Of a stretch of 10,988 nt of DNA, positions 7,353-10,988 are shown one piece after another. A program made the translations under genes and the position numbers. Source of the stretch: Deltaproteobacteria bacterium. GTDB lineage: Bacteria; Desulfobacterota; Desulfobacteria; Desulfobacterales; JAUVGT01. The stretch lies in assembly GCA_030593645.1 (NCBI GenBank), contig JAUVGT010000145.1, forward strand, positions 1 to 10,988. The letters run 5' to 3'. Below the pieces are notes generated by a model. The model ran no database searches. It had not been told where the DNA came from and was given only the letters and a program-made list of their open reading frames with translations. Every line of letters begins with the position of its first letter. Within the stretch, counting starts at the first letter, position 1.

Positions 7353-8372
7353 ATGAGACGAATAAAAATTGAAGATGCGGTCGGAATGGTACTGGCGCAT
7401 GATATTACACGTATTGTTCCGGGAAAATTTAAAGGAGTCGGTTTTAAAAAAGGACATGTAATCAGGGAAGAAGATATTCAGTCTTTTCTCGAACTGGGTA
7501 AACAACACCTTTATGTTTTCGATCTCCCCCCAAACCATATCCATGAAGATGATGCGGCTATAAGAATCGCAAAGGCCATATGCAGTGATGCGGTTGAATG
7601 GACAAAACCGAGTGAAGGTAAGTCAAGTATCACAAGCAAACAGGATGGTTTATTAAAAATAAACACGGCAGGGCTGCTTAAGATCAATAACATCGGGGAG
7701 ATCATTGTTTCAACTTTGAGGAATAATAATCCATGTAAAAAGAACCAGGTGGTTGCCGCCACACGGATTATCCCCTTAAGCATACCGGATCAACAGATCG
7801 GGATACTTGAGAAATACGCAATGGAGAATGATCCGATCATTAATATTCTTCCATTCAGAAAACTTTCAGTTGGAGCAATTGTAACCGGAACAGAAATTTA
7901 TAAAGAAATTATCACAGATGAGTTTGACAGATACATGGGTAATAAAATCAGGAAAAGCGGCTGTGAGCTTAAGAAAAAGATACTTGTACCTGATGATACA
8001 GGGCAAATCGCCTGGGCAGTAAACGAATTGATTGGATTGGGATGTGATTTGATTATTACCACCGGGGGTCTTTCGGTAGACCCGGATGATGTGACAAAAA
8101 GTGGAATTATGCAGGCAGGAGCCAAGCTGATAAAATATGGGGCTCCTGTTCTTCCGGGTGCTATGTTTCTATACGCAGTTCTTGGTGAGACACCGATTCT
8201 GGGGCTATCGGCCTGTGTATACTATCATCCAATAACCATTTTTGATATTATATTTCCAAGAATTTTAGCTGGAGATAAGATTACCGCTGACGAAATCGCT
8301 GGTATGGGCCATGGCGGATTATGTATGAATTGCGCTGAATGCCGATTTCCAGTATGTTCATTTGGAAGATAA
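7353..8372 (+). CDS. MoeA-like molybdopterin-binding protein with C-terminal cysteine cluster
   Basis: Molybdopterin-binding protein of the type found beside molybdenum hydroxylases, probably acting in metal insertion or in carrying the cofactor to the enzyme. Of 339 residues, 1-60 form a small N-terminal domain (EDAVGMVLAHDITRIVPG, FKKGHVIREEDI). The central part is divergent, with a duplicated GLLKIN at 99-104 and 107-112. Residues 170-310 are the MoaB/MogA-fold domain: VGAIVTGTEIY at 173-183, TTGGLSVDPDDVT at 236-248 (the family's TTGG-S-x-x-x-D loop) and GAPVLPGAMFLYA at 263-275. It is shorter than MoeA proper and lacks MoeA's usual C-terminal domain; instead it ends in Cys324-x2-Cys327-x2-Cys330-x4-Cys335, which could bind a metal or cluster or take part in sulfur or selenium transfer. 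The ribosome site is weak. It lies one codon ahead of the yqeB frame, so the two form an operon. Confidence 0.88.
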   Translation: MRRIKIEDAVGMVLAHDITRIVPGKFKGVGFKKGHVIREEDIQSFLELGKQHLYVFDLPPNHIHEDDAAIRIAKAICSDAVEWTKPSEGKSSITSKQDGLLKINTAGLLKINNIGEIIVSTLRNNNPCKKNQVVAATRIIPLSIPDQQIGILEKYAMENDPIINILPFRKLSVGAIVTGTEIYKEIITDEFDRYMGNKIRKSGCELKKKILVPDDTGQIAWAVNELIGLGCDLIITTGGLSVDPDDVTKSGIMQAGAKLIKYGAPVLPGAMFLYAVLGETPILGLSACVYYHPITIFDIIFPRILAGDKITADEIAGMGHGGLCMNCAECRFPVCSFGR

Positions 8373-8399
8373 TTGAGAAACCGGGAGTACACATTAATA

Positions 8400-9212
8400 A
8401 TGAAACCAATTAATAAACTTGTGATCGCGATTAAAGGAGCCGGGGAGATGGGCAGCGGGATTGCTGTTCGGCTTTATTCAGCCAACCTGCAAAGTATATA
8501 TATGCTTGATATTCAGGAACCACTTGCTGTAAGGCGCGGCGTCTCCTTTAGCGAGGCTATGTATGAAGGCAGTAAAACCGTTGAAGGTGTTACGGCTGTT
8601 TTGGCTGATAGAAACAGGGAAATTCAAAAGATCTGGAAAGGCGGTAAAATTGCTGTAACAGTCGATCCGGAGTGGAAAACCATCGATTTAATGAAGCCGG
8701 ATATAGTTATAGACGCGATACTCGCAAAAAAAAATACTGGAACTTCCATCAAAGATGCTCCGCTGGTTATCGGTCTGGGACCCGGATTTACAGCCGCCGG
8801 GGATGTTCATATGGTAATCGAAACTAACCGGGGACATCATCTGGGGAGAATCATCAGGAAAGGGAACGCAGAACCCAATACCGGTGTGCCCGGTGAAATC
8901 AGCGGTCATACAACGGACCGTGTGATCAGGGCGCCTGGAAAAGGGATATTTGTCAGCCGGCATGAGATTGGAGATGGTGTTAAACCCGGTGATCTTATCG
9001 GGTCCGTTGGAGACAAAGAACACCATGCTGAAATATCGGGAATCATTCGTGGGTTAATCAGATCCGGTACCATGGTTTTTTCCGGCCAGAAACTTGGGGA
9101 TATTGATCCCAGGGGAGAGGAACATTATTGCCATACGGTATCAGATAAATCCCGAACAATATCCGGCGCCGTTTTGGAAGGGATACTGTGGTTTTATAAT
9201 AATACGGATTGA
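8400..9212 (+). CDS. yqeB: YqeB (EF2563-type) selenium-dependent molybdenum hydroxylase system protein
   Basis: Member of the YqeB family, which comparative genomics ties to orphan SelD and selenium-dependent molybdenum hydroxylases; the precise biochemical step is not settled. The frame opens at a TTG at 8373, directly after the previous stop, but I prefer the ATG at 8400 (270 residues). It has GGGAG upstream at 8383-8387, though 12 bases away, and it puts the Rossmann-like strand VIAIKGAGEMGSG (8-20) near the N-terminus as in relatives. Next come DIVIDAILAKKN (101-112), GLGPGFTAAGDVH (125-137), GEISGHTTDRVIRAPGKG (165-182), a compact glycine-rich domain (GDGVKPGDLIGSVGD, 191-205), KLGDIDPRGE (231-240) and the ending SGAVLEGIL. 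It is the best marker in the window for a selenium-type hydroxylase pathway. SelD and YqeC are not visible here. Confidence 0.9.
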   Translation: MKPINKLVIAIKGAGEMGSGIAVRLYSANLQSIYMLDIQEPLAVRRGVSFSEAMYEGSKTVEGVTAVLADRNREIQKIWKGGKIAVTVDPEWKTIDLMKPDIVIDAILAKKNTGTSIKDAPLVIGLGPGFTAAGDVHMVIETNRGHHLGRIIRKGNAEPNTGVPGEISGHTTDRVIRAPGKGIFVSRHEIGDGVKPGDLIGSVGDKEHHAEISGIIRGLIRSGTMVFSGQKLGDIDPRGEEHYCHTVSDKSRTISGAVLEGILWFYNNTD

Positions 9213-9597
9213 TCCAAAAATCGGGTATAAAGTCATCTTGTAACGTAGCTTGACCGGGTCTGCTGTTAACTCATATTTATCATTATCTCAAATGTTTACG
9301 ATTTTTTAAAGCCGCTTCTATCACTATATACAGATAAATATTGACGGGTTTAAATATTAATATTATACAGTATCAACTTATGCAGATAACACAGGCAATG
9401 TGGTGATAAAAAGTATTTGTCTGGGTAAAAAATCCCGGTTAACTCAGATCAAATCAACGGATCATTCTGAGACCGCTATGTTTTTTGATGAATTAACGGT
9501 CGCGCGGATTATTCATGGAACGGTTATATTGTAAAAAATTAGTCCGATCCCTCAGATAATTTATAATGCTGTTTTCCATCTAATAATTATTAGAAGT
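9213..9597. other. AT-rich intergenic stretch with a promoter-like site and possible gene remnant
   Basis: I find no complete gene in these 385 bases. TTGACG at 9341-9346 followed after 17 bases by TATACA at 9364-9369 resembles a sigma70 promoter, and a 12-base palindrome AATATTAATATT lies at 9353-9364. Just downstream, a frame stays open from 9361 to a TAA at 9532-9534 (57 codons). Its only early starts are two GTGs at 9400-9405 with a poor ribosome site, and I do not recognise its product, which contains DHSETAMFFDELTVARIIHG. It could be a small gene of about 44 residues or a decayed fragment. Confidence 0.4.
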
Positions 9598-9692
9598 GGT
9601 TTCAAAACCTTCACTCAGGTTTAATTCCGACATTGGAGTGAATCCGCCTCCGGCGGACTCGAAATGTTTTATATATTTCTGTGGTTGAAACC
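9598..9692 (+). repeat. Structured intergenic repeat with nested hairpins
   Basis: GGTTTCAA at 9598-9605 is inverse to TTGAAACC at 9685-9692 and encloses two further hairpins: TTCACTC (9610-9616) with GAGTGAA (9636-9642), then TCCGCC-TCC-GGCGGA at 9643-9657. The first 13 bases, GGTTTCAAAACCT, recur exactly at 146-158, and the GC-rich hairpin stem recurs at 7085-7099. This nesting looks like a small repeat element or a folded leader for the lipoprotein gene that starts 82 bases further on. I do not recognise it as a named riboswitch. Confidence 0.5.
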
Positions 9693-9774
9693 TTGCACCG
9701 TCTTGAACGGGAACCTGATTGACGATTTTGAAACTGAAAAAGTTAGTATGAAAATTTAGAAAAGGGATATCAAG

Positions 9775-10988
9775 ATGGATGGATGTGGAATGAAGATTAT
9801 GAAGTTATTTAGATATTCGCTATTAAGCTGCTTTATCATAGTTATACTTTTATCTCTGACCACGTGTACTCCACTTCTGTGCCGGGTCGTTCATATCAAA
9901 AAATTAGACAACCCAAGACCCGTACCGACAAGTAAAATGGAATATCATGATATTCTGGAAGCTTTTGAAAACCTGGATTTTGAATACATCGAACGGAATT
10001 ATACTGTCAGTGAAAATCGGAAACAGTTTATTAAGGCGATTTTACTATGTATGGATGGAAATTATGAAGCGGCCGGTAATGAATTGCATCAACTTTATGT
10101 TACCCTGGATGAATCGAATCTTAAATCACAAGTTGAAAGCATTCTTCAAATATTATTGAGCTTTCAATCAAAATGGAAAGAAATAGAATTACTAGACGCC
10201 AAGGATCCGATACTAAGCAAAGCAATATTGCAAGAGCTGGGAAAAAGACCAAAAGTAAGTTATATTTTCTCCGAAAAAATGCAATCATATAAAATTGAAT
10301 TGGATGACTACAGCCGGCCTTTAGTTAAAGTTGAAATCAATGGGCATTTGAAAACGTTTCTACTGGATACAGGTTATAGTATTGTTACAGTACAAGCAGA
10401 TACCGCAAAAGAATTTAATTTGGAAATTTTGACTGAAGATAAAGTAGTGGGGGGTACTTATCTCGGGAAGAAAATGGAAAGCAGTCCTGCGATTATAAAA
10501 GAGCTTAAAATTGGAGATGTAATTATAAGAAATCAATATGTCAATGTAAGTGATAAGAAATATAATAACCCTGATTGGGATGGAGTCATTGGCTGGCCTA
10601 TTATTCAAAACCTGTATTTGGAAATTGATTATAGAAATAGGTTGATTCATATTGAAAAACCAATAAAGAAACCTGTAAGAAATCGAAATCTATTCTGGCT
10701 TCGTCAACCATTTGTCAAAAATTATAATGAGGAAGGAAGAGGACTCTACTTTTTCCTCGACACAGGTGCCGGATTAACTGAGATTTATCGAAAAGCGATA
10801 GAAAAAAATAACCTTGATATCAATAAATATAAAAAACAGAAAAATAAATTAACTGATGCAACGGGCAAATCTCAATATGTGAATTATTCTGTTATTCCGG
10901 AATTCAGATTACTTATTGATGATTATATTTTCGACTTTGAAAATTTACATCTAAATATTGAACCGTGGTACAGTAAAAATATGTTTTT
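9775..10988 (+). CDS. Probable lipoprotein with two aspartyl-protease DTG motifs, 3' end outside window
   Basis: An open frame of 404 codons runs off the right edge. The ATG at 9775 follows AAAGGG at 9761-9766 by eight bases. Residues 9-31 form a signal peptide with a hydrophobic core and a lipobox-like LTTC ending at Cys31; Thr before the Cys is not ideal, so lipidation is likely rather than sure. Residues 70-150 are helical and TPR-like (FIKAILLCMDGNYEAAGNEL). Two retropepsin-type motifs follow: FLLDTGYS with Asp198, whose domain closes with GVIGWPI (270-276) and LEIDYRNRLIHIEKP, and YFFLDTGAG with Asp329. Their spacing, 131 residues, fits two tandem retropepsin-like domains or a compact bilobal enzyme. 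It is probably a cell-envelope protease anchored facing the periplasm. Codon use is much more AT-rich than upstream (10501-10560 is 25% GC), and nothing links it to the molybdenum genes. Confidence 0.82.
   Translation, partial: MDGCGMKIMKLFRYSLLSCFIIVILLSLTTCTPLLCRVVHIKKLDNPRPVPTSKMEYHDILEAFENLDFEYIERNYTVSENRKQFIKAILLCMDGNYEAAGNELHQLYVTLDESNLKSQVESILQILLSFQSKWKEIELLDAKDPILSKAILQELGKRPKVSYIFSEKMQSYKIELDDYSRPLVKVEINGHLKTFLLDTGYSIVTVQADTAKEFNLEILTEDKVVGGTYLGKKMESSPAIIKELKIGDVIIRNQYVNVSDKKYNNPDWDGVIGWPIIQNLYLEIDYRNRLIHIEKPIKKPVRNRNLFWLRQPFVKNYNEEGRGLYFFLDTGAGLTEIYRKAIEKNNLDINKYKKQKNKLTDATGKSQYVNYSVIPEFRLLIDDYIFDFENLHLNIEPWYSKNMF

Noticed and set aside
7339..7356. Five-codon leader frame (MSRKP) whose stop overlaps the MoeA-like ATG as ATGA
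   Set aside because: The arrangement could couple translation, but it lacks a good ribosome site and such a short overlap is easily coincidental.
214..9212. Selenocysteine-encoding TGA in the hydroxylase or accessory genes
   Set aside because: All frames are complete without reading through a TGA, and the selenium in this class of enzymes is a labile cofactor atom, not selenocysteine.
9947..10159. 70-codon plus-strand frame inside the lipoprotein gene
   Set aside because: Out of frame with the 404-codon frame, which has a signal peptide, protease motifs and a ribosome site.
10360..10650. 96-codon minus-strand frame opposite the lipoprotein gene
   Set aside because: Antisense to the first aspartyl-protease domain, with low-complexity AT-driven sequence.
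1..10988. tRNA, rRNA, CRISPR array or transposase gene
   Set aside because: I saw no tRNA-like fold, no regularly spaced repeat series and no transposase motif on either strand.

Overview
The window looks like chromosomal DNA from an anaerobic, sulfate-reducer-like bacterium. I lean to Desulfobacterota (Desulfobacterales), an inference from gene content (molybdenum hydroxylase, TRAP transporter and selenium-type hydroxylase maturation genes), moderate GC, and intergenic repeats ending in TTTTTACGAAACCRTC. There is no rRNA marker and I could run no search.

Layout. 1-213: a truncated dispersed repeat and the leader of the first gene. 214-2490: large molybdenum-cofactor subunit of a xanthine dehydrogenase/hydroxybenzoyl-CoA reductase-type hydroxylase. 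2615-5548: complete tripartite TRAP transporter (binding protein, small and large permease), with a long hairpin between the binding-protein and permease genes. 5644-6252 (minus): MocA/YgfJ-type nucleotidyltransferase. 6354-7058: transglutaminase-fold protein. 7071-7267: complete copy of the repeat. 7353-9212: MoeA-like molybdopterin-binding protein with a C-terminal cysteine cluster, then YqeB. 9213-9774: long intergenic stretch with a possible gene remnant and a structured repeat. 9775 to the right edge: an AT-rich, truncated lipoprotein with two aspartyl-protease motifs.

How the genes fit together. YqeB, MocA/YgfJ and MoeA-like proteins are the accessory set linked by comparative genomics to selenium-dependent molybdenum hydroxylases, enzymes that carry a labile non-selenocysteine selenium on the molybdenum cofactor. 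The likely picture is that the TRAP system imports an organic acid, the hydroxylase hydroxylates or reduces it (or its CoA ester), and the accessory genes build and load the cofactor. The substrate cannot be read from the sequence. The iron-sulfur and FAD subunits normally paired with such a large subunit, and SelD and YqeC, are not in this window.

Most noteworthy: the same palindromic repeat lies about 75-85 bp ahead of both the hydroxylase gene and the MoeA-like gene, in the same orientation, bracketing a 7-kb block; a transglutaminase-fold protein with Ala at the expected catalytic Asp sits among the molybdenum genes; and the right edge holds an open frame for an unusual double-DTG lipoprotein.
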